A stretch of 64,000 bases of DNA from Leptolyngbya sp. NIES-3755 (GTDB taxonomy: Bacteria > Cyanobacteriota > Cyanobacteriia > Leptolyngbyales > Leptolyngbyaceae): positions 4,907,030 to 4,971,029 of the forward strand of contig AP017308.1 of assembly GCA_001548435.1 (NCBI GenBank), given 5' to 3'. Each line of letters begins with the position of its first letter. Position 1 is the stretch's first letter. The notes beneath the pieces were generated by a model. The model made no database searches. It had not been told where the DNA came from and saw only the letters and a program-made list of their open reading frames with translations. The translations under genes and the position numbers were made by a program. Of the stretch, positions 20,101 to 30,047 are shown piece after piece.

Positions 20101-22135
20101 CATTCCCTGGATGCAATTGCCAATGGTAGTAAAGATTGCCAAATAACTGTTCTTCATCGCCACCTCTCACCGCTGGAGCTATGACAGGTGTTTGGCGATG
20201 TTCATGGATTAGATCATCGAGCGATCGTAAACATGCGATCGCGGCAGGAGTCATAATTTGAGCCGTTGTTCTGGGTTCTGGTTGAACGATCGGGGTAAGT
20301 TCATCAACATCTACTAATCCAAGTGCATCTGTTAGCGAAATCTCTTTGGTTTCAGGTTCTAAGATTGCGGCTAAGAGTTGATCTTCGGTTGTAGAACGCT
20401 TCGATCGCTCTTTTTGATAGTTTGCAGCTAAAGTTCGACTCGCTTCTACCACTCGCTGTCCTAGAACTAACTCACGCAAAAGTTCTAATCCTGCTTGTCG
20501 TTGTGGGGCTTGTTTTGCTTGTAAGAGTCTGTGAGCCGATGCGATCGCGTCAACATCCGATTGATTTAACAATAGTCCTAAAACACCCCGTCGTAAGTCA
20601 CCCGCTTTCCGAGTTAACAATTGCTCGATTTGAATGCTTTCATCCGTTGTAATCGTACATTCATGCAGCAATCGAATCGTAGTTTCGCGTACCCATTGAG
20701 CGTTATCTCCTACTAATTTGAATAATGTTGCACGAATTTCAGCATCCCAAGGTTTAATTTCAGCTAACAATCTCGCAACTTGTGCACGACTGTAAGACTC
20801 CATCACAGACATGAATGGAATCAATCGTTTAGGCGATCGCGTTCCTATCTGCATGAGCATCGCGGTTGCCACGTGTTCCTGGCTCGATTCGAGTTTGACC
20901 CATTCCCACACGATCGACAGCGTTTTCGGCTTTTCAGGAAATCGAGCTAAATTTCGCTCTAGTCGATCGAACAAATCTGAATCTTTGATTGCTTGGTCTG
21001 AACCGTACCGAAACTCTTGCATAACACGAGTTGCAACCGTCAAATCTGGATCATTGATGCGATCAATCAAAGCTAATTTTGCGGGTACAAGCTGCAATTG
21101 TGATAAGAAATGAACTGCGACAAACCGATGCGTTGCTTCTGAATGTTTGAACAATGAAGTCGCGAGATCAATTGCAGCGATCGCATCTCGAAAGCCATAA
21201 GTCCATAGTGCCAAATAAACCGTTTGAGCATCGTCGCTTTCTAAGGCTTGCTGTTGTGCGGTTTCATTGGCTAATAGTTCACTTACTTGAGTCAGAATTT
21301 GTTTTGCGAATTTCTCATTGATTGACTCGACTCCGAAACCGAACCAAACATCGATCGCACGAATCACCGAACTAAATCGTGTCAACTTCTCTGACACAAT
21401 CAATTGCAACATTCGAGCAAATGCGATCGGATGTGATTCATCAATGGTTTCTAAAATTCGCTGTCTTAAACCTTCTTGTCGCTGTGCCGCTAATAGCAAT
21501 CGTTCCACAAATTCCCAGCCTTCTTGCCGATTCGCTGTCAGAAATGCACGAATTACATGGTTTCCCATTGCCCCAATGTCATGATCTCCAAGTGCTGAGT
21601 CCATCAATACTTGAAAAATTTGCTCATCGTTTTGATTGATAGCAGCAGCGAACAAAATTCCGAATGTGTCCGCCGATCGATTGAGATAAGGAAACCAAGC
21701 CGCGAACCAAGCTAGATCCTGGTCATAGCCTGTCACTGCACCGATCAAATCCAAAAGCCAGTTATATTGCCGATAAGACTGAAACTGCGGATGATTCGGA
21801 GCGCGAAACGATCGACGATAATATCCCACTTGATAAGGTAGTTGATTGTGTAGCTTCCAAGCCTCATTCACCGTCGAAGCGAACTTTGGAAACAAGCACT
21901 CAAAAACGGGAGCCGGATCTTCAAGCTCTGCAATTTTGAGCAGTGCCTTTCTCTGAAAATCATCAATCAATTGATATTCTGTTGTGCTGCGTCCATTGGA
22001 ATTGCAACCGAGTAACCCGTATACGATCGAGCGAATTGATTCCGGTAATTCTGCCGCTTGTTGTAGCTGTTGATTTTTCCATTCTGCGTTATAAAACTGT
22101 TTCAACTGAGCTTGTGCAATTTCAGGATTCAGCAT
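17120..22135 (-). CDS. Giant DUF4132/DUF5724-type protein with helical-repeat N-terminal half
   Basis: The 1671-residue cytoplasmic protein has a long alpha-helical, HEAT-like N-terminal two-thirds. Its C-terminal region has the conserved run VAHQGGVDPEA, then HLGSAMVHRQPGG and a PFVDNDPKTAEVISK end, as I recall from DUF4132/DUF5724 (MolR-like) proteins. No catalytic motif is evident. The function is unknown; related proteins have been linked to molybdate metabolism or stress, without firm evidence. The preceding small gene on the same strand is 44 bp upstream and is probably cotranscribed. Confidence 0.7.
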   Translation of the reverse strand: MLNPEIAQAQLKQFYNAEWKNQQLQQAAELPESIRSIVYGLLGCNSNGRSTTEYQLIDDFQRKALLKIAELEDPAPVFECLFPKFASTVNEAWKLHNQLPYQVGYYRRSFRAPNHPQFQSYRQYNWLLDLIGAVTGYDQDLAWFAAWFPYLNRSADTFGILFAAAINQNDEQIFQVLMDSALGDHDIGAMGNHVIRAFLTANRQEGWEFVERLLLAAQRQEGLRQRILETIDESHPIAFARMLQLIVSEKLTRFSSVIRAIDVWFGFGVESINEKFAKQILTQVSELLANETAQQQALESDDAQTVYLALWTYGFRDAIAAIDLATSLFKHSEATHRFVAVHFLSQLQLVPAKLALIDRINDPDLTVATRVMQEFRYGSDQAIKDSDLFDRLERNLARFPEKPKTLSIVWEWVKLESSQEHVATAMLMQIGTRSPKRLIPFMSVMESYSRAQVARLLAEIKPWDAEIRATLFKLVGDNAQWVRETTIRLLHECTITTDESIQIEQLLTRKAGDLRRGVLGLLLNQSDVDAIASAHRLLQAKQAPQRQAGLELLRELVLGQRVVEASRTLAANYQKERSKRSTTEDQLLAAILEPETKEISLTDALGLVDVDELTPIVQPEPRTTAQIMTPAAIACLRSLDDLIHEHRQTPVIAPAVRGGDEEQLFGNLYYHWQLHPGNGSILLDDVWENWWQQRSPRLRDEDGLELLRMMVPKFQPATPQTQTEDITEIAEFDDEQIELINALSSIPDELTELIRSYVPDYVSYDELAAQVEESLKQFATNLPELRYPHLLYGIVRWLVVKHPPEQVSGFAIDTLAQILQLIPIDKLQEYPIWNQYNYGGLNGRVQTFLGAWCYLVKSHLDQTLDWNSDRKLWWQITRWLDRWLPVHSSSTSLIETYMAWEAGEAKEADLIFQILGAYNTIAPQENATAATIAEAKARARSNFSDLYNLTRRKPQAEYQQLPKLGEIVDRIRTRILSIELQRGDLPTAASYAARQLRSITGIPTVIQLMQGLGQEKLVRGYNYGNLSKASVFSYLMRVSFPAPEDTPEEFKQRVLSAQISPQKLNQFAFYAPQWVNYVEHTLEWVGFADAVWWIHAHTKDTSWSVEQDVRETWEAQISERTPLSAQSLMDGAVDVSWFLDLRKRLKPEHWKQLYDSAQFASSGGGHQRAKLFADAMLGNLQIEAIRDRISEKRHQDSVRALGLLPLPKGKKREKELLDRYKLLQEFLRSSKKFGSQRQASEKLAVSIGLENLARTAGYIDPQRLQWAMEASLVADLSGQAQTVTISDVNVSLSINELGEPEIAISKAGKALKSIPAKLKKDPQIQALTSRKQDITKQASRMRISLEQAMCRGDRFTADELMQLRTHPVLAPMLCQLILVSDQDIGYLTESGLRSHNGTIRAIESESLRIAHPYDLLQSNEWHLWQQDCFERSISQPFKQVFRELYVLTPQEQSDKISKRYEGHQVNTKQAIALFGQRGWIATPDEGVRRTFHAEGIIAEVDFVYGYSTPLEVEGLTLEGVRFYRRDEWKPLPLVEVPPMLLSEVLRDLDLVVSVAHQGGVDPEATASTVEMRSSLVRETCRLLKLPNVHIQSNHVLIEGHLGSYSVHLGSAMVHRQPGGALCIIPVPSQHRGRIFLPFVDNDPKTAEVISKVVLLAKDKEIQDPTILEQIL

Positions 22136-22179
22136 CTCTTAAAAAGCTCCAAAAACAATAATTCAGCAGATCACCCTTA

Positions 22180-22611
22180 TTAACCGCCCACTAATGGAAC
22201 CAATCGCAAAAACAATAATTCGGACGCTTCACTCAAAGCGACTTGCGTTTCTAAATCTTCAATCTGTTGCTCATCTAAAAACACAAAGTAAAACCCATCT
22301 GTAAACGCCTGTAGTGCAGTTTCAACCGCCTGTTCAGCTTCTACAGTTTGATCGAGTTCACTTCCGCCCGATTCGATTTTTCCTTGTGCGAGTCCTGCCT
22401 GAATTTGCTCAGGACTGAGAATGTTCAACAATCTTCTTTGGCTTTGACGCGATCGAAAGGCTTCTACTTCTGCGTGAACAATATGAGTCAGCAGCGATCG
22501 CAGTGTGATTTCTTTTGCTTTCAATTCTTCAGGCAAGGACAGTTCCCAATTCGCAAACGTCGGGCGAGTCTTGCCCATCACTTTCCCGGAAATCGTAAAT
22601 TTGGCTGACAT
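22180..22611 (-). CDS. Small conserved protein paired with the DUF4132-type gene (unknown function)
   Basis: This 143-residue soluble protein is rich in Glu/Gln. It has a central helix (about 38-80) and a strand-helix C-terminal half (FYFVFLDEQQIEDL), and no membrane or catalytic motif. Such small proteins accompany DUF4132 proteins in other bacteria, so it is probably a partner or chaperone of the giant protein (inference). Confidence 0.6.
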   Translation of the reverse strand: MSAKFTISGKVMGKTRPTFANWELSLPEELKAKEITLRSLLTHIVHAEVEAFRSRQSQRRLLNILSPEQIQAGLAQGKIESGGSELDQTVEAEQAVETALQAFTDGFYFVFLDEQQIEDLETQVALSEASELLFLRLVPLVGG

Positions 22612-22731
22612 AATCAGGGGGAAAAGAATTTAGATCAATTGTACTATAAAGACACCCTGCCGTAACGTGCAATACGTTTAGATTCATTTAATTATTGGAC
22701 AATACCGGAAATTACTACTAGGCGATTTCTT

Positions 22732-24012
22732 ATGAGTCTAATTGGGGAACCACGAGTCGCTGATTCATCTCAAGCTAATCAGGACTATCCGCTGTCTGCT
22801 GTACCAATGTCCGATCGTCGTCCGATTTGGTCATTGGCTCCATTGTTAATGGGATTTGCGCTGACTTCGACCACGCTCCTTGCAGGTGGAACACTCGGAG
22901 CATCTTTGCGATTTGCAGATATGCTCTGGGTAATGATTATCGGAAATCTAGCACTTGGCTCGTACTGTGCGGCGCTCGCGTACATTGCTGCAAAAAGTGG
23001 ACTGAGTACGGTGCTAATGGCGCGATTTAGCTTTGGAGCAATTGGATCGCGTTGGGTTGATTTTATCCTCGGCTTTACGCAGATCGGTTGGTATGCCGTG
23101 ACAAATGCGTTTATTGCCAGCGCACTCTTGAGACTTCTAAACATTCCTGCATCGTTTGAGTGGCTCGCGATCGTATTCTTCACCTATGCGTTCTGCGTCA
23201 CTGCGTACATGGGTTATACCGCAATGGATTGGTTGAGCCGCTTAGCAGTTCCAGCCATGTTGATTCTGATTGCGCTCAGTTTATCAATCGGGTTCCGTGA
23301 TGCAGGCGATTTGTTCTCGCTCGTCCCGCAAAAATCGATCGGTATCACTGAAGCGATCGGCGTTGTGATTGCAACTTTTATCTCTGGTGGAACTCAAGCG
23401 ACCAACTGGAGCCGATTTGCAGATTCGACAAAGAATGCAGTTGGAAGTACCTTGCTTGCCTTTTTGTTCATCAATGGCTTACTGGTGTTCACAGGCGCAT
23501 TCTGCACTTTGGTATACGGAACCAACGATCTGATCGAAGCGATGGCAAAACAAGGATTGCTCCTGGGTGGATTGATTCTCTTGATTCTGAATGTTTGGAC
23601 AACCCAGGACAATACGATTTATGCGTTCTCGATCGCGGGGAGTAACTTCTTCCGCACCTCGAAACGAACCGCTTTTGTTCTAGGTGGAGCTACATTCGCG
23701 CTAGTTTTGGCTCTCGGTGGCATCTATGGCAATATGATTCCGTTCTTGCTCTTCCTTGGAACGGTGATTCCTCCGGTCGGTGGCATTATCATGGCGGACT
23801 TCTGGTTTCATCGTCGGGGACATTTCCCATCGTTGGATGATCCGCTGCCTGCATTTAATTGGGCGGGTGTAATTTCTTATATTGTTGGAGCGTCGATCGC
23901 TTATTTCTCCGGTTCTATCGGCTTCGGAATTGCGCCCGTAAATGGTGTGATTTCTGCGGCTGTTTTGTATGTGATTCTGAGCAAGGTTTTGCCGAGTTCA
24001 GTTCGGGCATAA
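22732..24012 (+). CDS. codB: Purine-cytosine permease (NCS1 family, CodB-like)
   Basis: The 426-residue protein has about 12 hydrophobic segments and NCS1 features: GGTLGASLRF near 50, a long helix ending ALAYIAAKSGLST near 85, and GGTQATNWSRF near 220. NCS1 members import cytosine or related bases with protons or sodium. There is no cytosine deaminase gene next door, so the exact substrate is inferred. A bidirectional terminator follows. Confidence 0.8.
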   Translation: MSLIGEPRVADSSQANQDYPLSAVPMSDRRPIWSLAPLLMGFALTSTTLLAGGTLGASLRFADMLWVMIIGNLALGSYCAALAYIAAKSGLSTVLMARFSFGAIGSRWVDFILGFTQIGWYAVTNAFIASALLRLLNIPASFEWLAIVFFTYAFCVTAYMGYTAMDWLSRLAVPAMLILIALSLSIGFRDAGDLFSLVPQKSIGITEAIGVVIATFISGGTQATNWSRFADSTKNAVGSTLLAFLFINGLLVFTGAFCTLVYGTNDLIEAMAKQGLLLGGLILLILNVWTTQDNTIYAFSIAGSNFFRTSKRTAFVLGGATFALVLALGGIYGNMIPFLLFLGTVIPPVGGIIMADFWFHRRGHFPSLDDPLPAFNWAGVISYIVGASIAYFSGSIGFGIAPVNGVISAAVLYVILSKVLPSSVRA

Positions 24013-24017
24013 AGCGT

Positions 24018-24057
24018 AAAAAAAGACGATCGCATAAAAACCGCGATCGTCTTTTTC
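24018..24057. terminator. Bidirectional terminator between codB-like gene and secA
   Basis: GACGATCGC (24025-24033) pairs with GCGATCGTC (24043-24051), with A-tract before and T-tract after. It serves both convergent genes. Confidence 0.9.
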
Positions 24058-24071
24058 ATGTCAATTCAACC

Positions 24072-27000
24072 TTAAACCACTTCGACTTCAACTTGCGGTT
24101 GCTGTTGTTGCGGTTGGAATTGGAACAGCGAGTAAACTACATCCCGACGAATGTTGATCATCATTTCCAAGAACAATTCATAACCCTCGCTCTTGTACTC
24201 GATCAGCGGATCTTTCTGTCCATAACCCCGCAAGCCAACCGACTCGCGCAATCCATCCATCGATTGCAAGTGTTCACGCCACAGCGTATCGATCCGATTC
24301 AGAATAAAGAACCGTTCCGCCTGACGCATCAAACCCGGTGAAACCGAATCGACTTCCGCTTCTTTCAGGTCATAAGCAATTCGAGCCTGTTCATGCAAGA
24401 ACGCTTTGATCTCGCTCAAAGTCATATCTTCGAGATCATTCGGCTCCAAATCATCGAGCAGATAAACGAACTCTTTGACTTTGCTCAAGAGCTTATCGAG
24501 TTCCCATTCTTCGGAGGGCAATTCAGGATTGATATACGCTTCAACAATGTCGTCCATTGTCCGTTCTGCATACTCAATCACTTTCTCTTTGAGATCCTGA
24601 CCTTCCAAGACTCGACGACGTTCAGCATAAATCGCACGACGCTGATTGTTCATCACTTCGTCATACTCGAATACTTGTTTCCGAATGTCGTAGTAATAAG
24701 TTTCGACCTTCTTCTGAGCACCTTCGAGCGATCGAGTCAGCATTTTCGATTCGATCGGCATATCTTCCTCGACTCGGAAGGCATTCATCATTCCCGCAAC
24801 TCGATCGCCGCCAAAGATCCGCAGCAAGTTATCCTGCAAACTGAGGAAGAACTTAGTCGATCCAGGGTCGCCTTGTCGTCCTGCCCGTCCACGCAACTGG
24901 TTATCGATTCGCCGCGATTCGTGACGCTCCGTTCCAATCACATGCAGTCCACCGAGTTTCACCACTTCTTCGTGTTCGCTATCGGTAAACGCATCGTATT
25001 CTTTCCGAATCATCTTATAGACGGCACGTAGCGCTTGAATCACCGGATCATCCGTCGGCGCTTTTTCCGCTGCGGTCGCAATCTTGTCTTCTGCTTCCAA
25101 CTCTGGCAAACTCCGTTCACCGTATTGTTGGACTGCAACATGAACGGCATCTTTCAAGGCTTGTTCAGTTTCAGCCGAAAGTTCAGTCGGGTAAATGTCC
25201 GATTTTGCTTTCCAGGTTTTGATCTTGCCGCCCGGTGCAAACCCTTGTCCACCTTCACGCGAATCTCCAAAGCCCATGCCCGAAAAATCGCTGTCATCTT
25301 CAGGCTCAACAATTCGAGGCATGAAGTACTCACGAATCTTCAAACGTGCCATGTAGTCGGAGTTACCACCCAAGATAATGTCTGTTCCGCGTCCCGCCAT
25401 GTTGGTCGCGATCGTCACTTTACCCATCCGACCCGCTTGAGCAATGATTTCGGATTCCCGTTCTACATTCTCCGGTTTCGCATTCAGCAAGTTGTGAGGC
25501 ACATTCAATTCTTGCAGCAATTGAGAGAGCAATTCTGATTTCTCAACGCTCGTGGTTCCAACCAGAACCGGGCGACCTGTGCGGTGCATTTCCTCACATT
25601 CTTGTGCGATCGCGCTCCACTTTCCGGTAATGCTGAGAACATACAGTCCGTTATCTCCTTCAGGAACCGACTGGCGAACCATCCGGTAGACTTCATAACT
25701 ATTCGTCAACGTGATCATTCCGGGATGCTTCGCTTGCCGCATAATCTCCCGCGCTTGATCTGCACTTTGAGGCAAACCAGGACAAAGATTATGCGGTAAT
25801 TCTTGTTGCTCAAGCAATTGAGACAAATTACCTAGCGCTTCGTAGTTCATCACCCAAACGAGAACCGGGCGACCTTGTGCGACTTTCTCAGCACACTCAC
25901 GGGTAAAGACGGTGAGATCACCTGCTTCGGTTTTGTAAACGACATCAGATAAATCGACCCGACGACGCGGCTGGTTTGTTGGAACCAATGTTACTTCAAG
26001 CTTGTAAATCTTCTCCAATTCCGCTTCTTCGGTCTTCGCGGTTCCAGTCATTCCAGCGAGTTTCGGATAAAGCAGGAAGAAGTTTTGGTAAGTAATGGTT
26101 GCGAGAGTCTGAGTTTCGTTTTGGATTTCGACCCCTTCTTTAGCTTCGATCGCTTGGTGCAATCCATCGCTCCACCGACGACCCGGCATCACTCGTCCCG
26201 TAAATTCATCCACGATGACGATCTCGCCGTTTCTCACGATGTAATTCACATCATCGATAAACAGTTCTTTCGCTTTGATCGCGTTGAAGACGTAATGCGC
26301 CCAAGGATCATTCGGATCGAACAAATCTGCAACGCCAAGAAACTGTTCTGCCGCGATAAAGCCTTCGTCGGTCAGCAGAATGTTTCGCTGTTTCTCATCC
26401 ACTTCATAGTGATCATCACGCTTCAGCGCACGAGCCACACCTGCCGCCTGCATATATTTCTCAGTCGGACGCTCAACCTGACCCGAAATAATCAACGGAG
26501 TCCGGGCTTCATCGATCAGAACCGAATCCACTTCGTCAATTACACAGTAATTAAACGGACGCTGGACAACTTCTTCCATCGAAGTCGCCATGTTGTCCCG
26601 CAGATAATCAAATCCGAGTTCGCTGTTCGTCGCATAAGTGATGTCACAAGCGTAATTTTTCTGACGCTCGATCGGACTCATATTTTGCTGAATCAGTCCG
26701 ACGCTCAGACCCAAGAATCTGTGAACTTGTCCCATCCATTCCGCGTCACGCTTTGCCAGGTAATCGTTCACCGTAACGACGTGAACTCCTTTGCCAGAGA
26801 GCGCATTCAGATAAGCAGGTAGCGTCGAAACCAGGGTTTTTCCTTCCCCCGTTTTCATCTCTGCAATTTGTCCATCGTGCAGCACCATACCACCGATCAA
26901 CTGCACATCGAAGTGACGCATTCCAAGGACGCGCTTTCCAGCTTCCCGTACCACTGCGAACGCTTCCGGCAAAATATCATCGAGAATTTGCTTCTCTTCG

Positions 27001-27170
27001 TCTCGATTTTTCGCCTTGGCGAGTCGCTCTCGAAATTCAGTGGTCTTCGCTCTCAACTCGTCATCGGAAAGCGGTTCAATCTCTTCTTCAAGCAGATTGA
27101 TGTCATTGACCAGCGGTTTGTATTTCTTGAGCTTGCGTTGATTGGGGTCGCCCAGGAGAGATTTAAGCAT
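24072..27170 (-). CDS. secA: Preprotein translocase ATPase SecA with an extra insert of about 100 residues
   Basis: SecA drives Sec-dependent export across plasma and thylakoid membranes. The protein has Walker A TGEGKT near residue 105, [15 protein letters not shown] near 210 and [12 protein letters not shown] in the second nucleotide-binding domain. The C-terminus ends in a Gln/Val tail without the zinc-binding motif, as in other cyanobacteria. At 1032 residues it is about 100 longer than the usual size of about 930. The excess lies between KTE (25927) and GKW (about 25625), where family members join directly. The insert resembles the adjacent [20 protein letters not shown] segment. Confidence 0.95.
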   Translation of the reverse strand: MLKSLLGDPNQRKLKKYKPLVNDINLLEEEIEPLSDDELRAKTTEFRERLAKAKNRDEEKQILDDILPEAFAVVREAGKRVLGMRHFDVQLIGGMVLHDGQIAEMKTGEGKTLVSTLPAYLNALSGKGVHVVTVNDYLAKRDAEWMGQVHRFLGLSVGLIQQNMSPIERQKNYACDITYATNSELGFDYLRDNMATSMEEVVQRPFNYCVIDEVDSVLIDEARTPLIISGQVERPTEKYMQAAGVARALKRDDHYEVDEKQRNILLTDEGFIAAEQFLGVADLFDPNDPWAHYVFNAIKAKELFIDDVNYIVRNGEIVIVDEFTGRVMPGRRWSDGLHQAIEAKEGVEIQNETQTLATITYQNFFLLYPKLAGMTGTAKTEEAELEKIYKLEVTLVPTNQPRRRVDLSDVVYKTEAGDLTVFTRECAEKVAQGRPVLVWVMNYEALGNLSQLLEQQELPHNLCPGLPQSADQAREIMRQAKHPGMITLTNSYEVYRMVRQSVPEGDNGLYVLSITGKWSAIAQECEEMHRTGRPVLVGTTSVEKSELLSQLLQELNVPHNLLNAKPENVERESEIIAQAGRMGKVTIATNMAGRGTDIILGGNSDYMARLKIREYFMPRIVEPEDDSDFSGMGFGDSREGGQGFAPGGKIKTWKAKSDIYPTELSAETEQALKDAVHVAVQQYGERSLPELEAEDKIATAAEKAPTDDPVIQALRAVYKMIRKEYDAFTDSEHEEVVKLGGLHVIGTERHESRRIDNQLRGRAGRQGDPGSTKFFLSLQDNLLRIFGGDRVAGMMNAFRVEEDMPIESKMLTRSLEGAQKKVETYYYDIRKQVFEYDEVMNNQRRAIYAERRRVLEGQDLKEKVIEYAERTMDDIVEAYINPELPSEEWELDKLLSKVKEFVYLLDDLEPNDLEDMTLSEIKAFLHEQARIAYDLKEAEVDSVSPGLMRQAERFFILNRIDTLWREHLQSMDGLRESVGLRGYGQKDPLIEYKSEGYELFLEMMINIRRDVVYSLFQFQPQQQQPQVEVEVV

Positions 27171-27342
27171 GACGGGGGAAAATCAGAGCTTCTGAATGTG
27201 GGTTGATCAGCGATCGAAACGTGCAAGTTCTCACTTTTGTTCCGATCCCGTTAAGTATTCCAATCCTATCACTCAGAACGAACCCTGAACGGGCAATGGC
27301 ATCGGGGGAAAACCGTAATCGCAAAGACGAAGATTGAATTTC

Positions 27343-27570
27343 CTACGCAAACGTGGCAACTTCCACTGGACGTTCAACACTCAGGGTTTTGCGCTCTCTT
27401 TTAATTCGATCGATTTGATGCAATGTTTCAGCCGTGAGATAACTTTCGCCACAGTCAGGACAACTCACGACAGGCACATTTTCAATCACTAACAGCGTTT
27501 CTCCCTTTCCATAACTGCGAGAAAGGAATCGAATTCGAGCATTGCCTTGCCCACACACATCACAAATCAT
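27343..27570 (-). CDS. YgiT-type zinc-finger antitoxin-like protein
   Basis: The 75-residue protein has two CxxC pairs (CDVC near 3 and CPDCGESY near 37), as in the zinc-ribbon domain of MqsA/YgiT antitoxins. It lacks the HTH that full MqsA carries. It lies 9 bp downstream of the DUF4258-type toxin gene on the same strand, a usual pairing for this type II toxin-antitoxin class. Confidence 0.75.
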   Translation of the reverse strand: MICDVCGQGNARIRFLSRSYGKGETLLVIENVPVVSCPDCGESYLTAETLHQIDRIKRERKTLSVERPVEVATFA

Positions 27571-27579
27571 GGCGGAAAT

Positions 27580-27861
27580 TTAGAGAAGATAGACGGTAAT
27601 AATCACAACGCTTCCAGTTGCTCCAAGTTTAGCAACAACTTCTACATCGGTATTGTCGAGTGTTACACCCCGAATTCGATATTTCCATTCATCTGTATTG
27701 CGATCGCGTTGACGCTCCAAAATGATGCCTGTCAGAATTCCTTGCTCAATATCTTGAATGAATAAGCCATCGTCCTCCATCTCTTCCTCAGCGTGAAGCG
27801 TCATCACATACTGACGCTGACGAATTTTCTCCTGCATTCGCAGCAAGATTTGTTCAAACAC
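27580..27861 (-). CDS. DUF4258-type toxin (RelE/MqsR-like fold)
   Basis: The 93-residue protein has the DUF4258 pattern: a helix with YVMTLHAEEEM near 20, then YRIRGVTLDN near 60 and a final beta strand VVIITVYLL. Family members are putative mRNA interferases neutralised by YgiT-type zinc-ribbon antitoxins, which here are encoded next. The toxin gene comes first, the less common order but normal for this class. Confidence 0.75.
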   Translation of the reverse strand: MFEQILLRMQEKIRQRQYVMTLHAEEEMEDDGLFIQDIEQGILTGIILERQRDRNTDEWKYRIRGVTLDNTDVEVVAKLGATGSVVIITVYLL

Positions 27862-28087
27862 GGTACAACTTCGCGAAATAAAATTCTATTGAACCGGAAA
27901 ATGTCGCCGCGATCGCACACGTGAAAAAATTACTCTTGCTTTACTGTAATCCCACGAGCAGTATTGAAATGCTCGAAACTTTGTTTCGCTGTATGTAAAA
28001 GTATTAAGAACACATTTAGGCAGAATATCAGTATTAGTTTTTACACCTATATTAGATTCTTAGGTTTATGCAGTAGGGTAATCAATC

Positions 28088-29860
28088 ATGTCTAGCAACG
28101 ATGTCATTGTCTTGAACAGTGTTCTGAATCAGAGAAGACAAAGTGCGGTTGAACCTCTACCTGAAAGTGAACACTTTGAACTTTTTTCTTTCGAGCAGAT
28201 TCTTAAGGACTACGATCTTTCATACGAAGAGCTACTTGAAAATAGAGTTGATGGTGGCGGCGATGGTGGGATTGATGGCTTTTTCACTTTTATCAATGGC
28301 GAGCTTCTGAATGAGGATTCAAATTTCCAAGGTATGAAAAGAAATCCTCAGATCGAGGTTTTTATTATTCAATGTAAGATATCGGAAACTTTTCAGGAGA
28401 CTCCTATTACCAAGGTTATTGCAACTATCCACGATATTTTTAATCTAGGAAAAACAATTAGTGAGATAGGAAAGCTGTATAACTCACAACTTGTCGATAA
28501 GGTTGATAGTTTTAGACATTCCTACGTTGAGCTTGCACCACTGCACCCCAATCTGGTTATCAAATACATTTATGCGTCGAAAGGACAGACTGATAAGCTA
28601 CCACCTCAAGTTAAAGCTAAAGAAGGAACCCTACTGGAAATAACTCACAATCTCTTCACTGGAGCAAAGGCTGAATTTCATTATTATGGAGCCAGAGAAC
28701 TCTTAGAGTCTGCTCGGCTAGAAAAGACTTACTCTTTAAAGCTTGAATTCTTAGAATATATTTCACGAGGAGAAGATAACTACATTGTCCTCTCTTTGCT
28801 CCCAAAATACTATGATTTCATAACAGATCAGAGCGGCGTACTACGACAATACTTATTTGAATCAAATATTCGTGATTATCAAGGGGATGTTACTGTAAAC
28901 GATGAGATTCATAAAACATTACAGTCGAATGACAGTAATACGGATTTTTGGTGGTTAAACAATGGAATAACTATTCTTGCTTCAAAGGCAAGCGTGTCTG
29001 GAAAAGCAATAACCTTAGATGATGTGCAGATTGTCAATGGATTGCAATCTACTACTACTTTATACAACTACTTGGCTAAATTAGATTTGGCTAAACCACA
29101 GAAAAGTAATCTGAAGGGAATTCGAGACGATCGAGCTGTTCTGATTAAGATTATCGTTACAAATGATGGGGAAGTTAGAGATCGAATTATCAAAGCGACA
29201 AATTCTCAAACTCCAGTTCCGCCAGTATCTCTAAGAGCAACAGAGCCAATTCAAAGAAAGATTGAAGACTTCTTTCTTGAGAACGGCTGGTTTTATGATC
29301 GACGGAAAAACTATTACAAAAATCTTGGTAAACCTTTGGATCGTATTATTAGTATTTCGTATCTTGCACAAGCGTTCACAGCCATTGTCAGCCATGAGCC
29401 ACATAACTCAAAGGGTAGACCAACTTATTTGACTAAAACAGATGCGAGTTATAAGAAAATCTTTAACGATTCTACAGATATTCGCGTTTATTTGTATTGT
29501 GCAAAAATCTTAAAGGGTATTGACAGCTTCATTCGATCTAATCGTTTTTCCGAGCTGAAAGAAGCTAGTAGTCATGAAGTATTTACAACAGTCACTGTCA
29601 GAAGTCTAATCTTTCATGTTGCTACAGTTTATATGGCGAAAATGATTGGAAAAAGCGACTATTCCCTGCAAGATGTTATGGCTGTCATTTTACAAGAGCT
29701 TGATACAGAAACTCTTGAAGCAGCAGTAGTAGAACTCATTGATATAACTTCTAAGCATCTCAATTCAAATCGCTCTCTTTCAATCAATTTACTTGCCAAA
29801 CAAGAAAGTTTTGTGAAGTATCTTTTGGATAATGTGCAGTTAAGCAAGCCATCTGAATAA
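28088..29860 (+). CDS. AIPR family anti-phage protein with Mrr-like nuclease motif
   Basis: The 590-residue protein matches the AIPR (abortive infection phage resistance) family through FWWLNNGITI near 286, LRQYLFESNIRDYQG near 258 and VNGLQSTTTLY near 317. The N-terminal 100 residues contain GGIDGF (about 60) and IQCK (about 94), the D...QxK pattern of Mrr/PD-(D/E)XK nucleases. It is AT-richer and poorer in CGATCG than its neighbours, suggesting transfer. It sits next to the toxin-antitoxin pair in a small accessory patch. Confidence 0.8.
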   Translation: MSSNDVIVLNSVLNQRRQSAVEPLPESEHFELFSFEQILKDYDLSYEELLENRVDGGGDGGIDGFFTFINGELLNEDSNFQGMKRNPQIEVFIIQCKISETFQETPITKVIATIHDIFNLGKTISEIGKLYNSQLVDKVDSFRHSYVELAPLHPNLVIKYIYASKGQTDKLPPQVKAKEGTLLEITHNLFTGAKAEFHYYGARELLESARLEKTYSLKLEFLEYISRGEDNYIVLSLLPKYYDFITDQSGVLRQYLFESNIRDYQGDVTVNDEIHKTLQSNDSNTDFWWLNNGITILASKASVSGKAITLDDVQIVNGLQSTTTLYNYLAKLDLAKPQKSNLKGIRDDRAVLIKIIVTNDGEVRDRIIKATNSQTPVPPVSLRATEPIQRKIEDFFLENGWFYDRRKNYYKNLGKPLDRIISISYLAQAFTAIVSHEPHNSKGRPTYLTKTDASYKKIFNDSTDIRVYLYCAKILKGIDSFIRSNRFSELKEASSHEVFTTVTVRSLIFHVATVYMAKMIGKSDYSLQDVMAVILQELDTETLEAAVVELIDITSKHLNSNRSLSINLLAKQESFVKYLLDNVQLSKPSE

Positions 29861-30047
29861 GCAGACCTAGATTTAGAAAATCCTATCTAAAGATCAAGAG
29901 ATCTTTTGCTCTGTAAATCTCAGGAAGATACCTCTCACTTCTCTAATCCTAATTTCCTACAACTTGGTAAACTGATTTCGCGATCGCAATCCGGAGCGTT
30001 TCAATTTCGCAGCGTAGTAAATTCTACATTTCTTTTGCCTTTAGACG

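Noticed and set aside
24393-25031. 212-codon open frame opposite secA
   Set aside because: Antisense shadow of secA with low-complexity translation and no ribosome site.
26085-26822. 245-codon open frame on + strand opposite secA
   Set aside because: It is the complement of highly conserved secA; its translation is His/Arg/Phe-rich with no domain.
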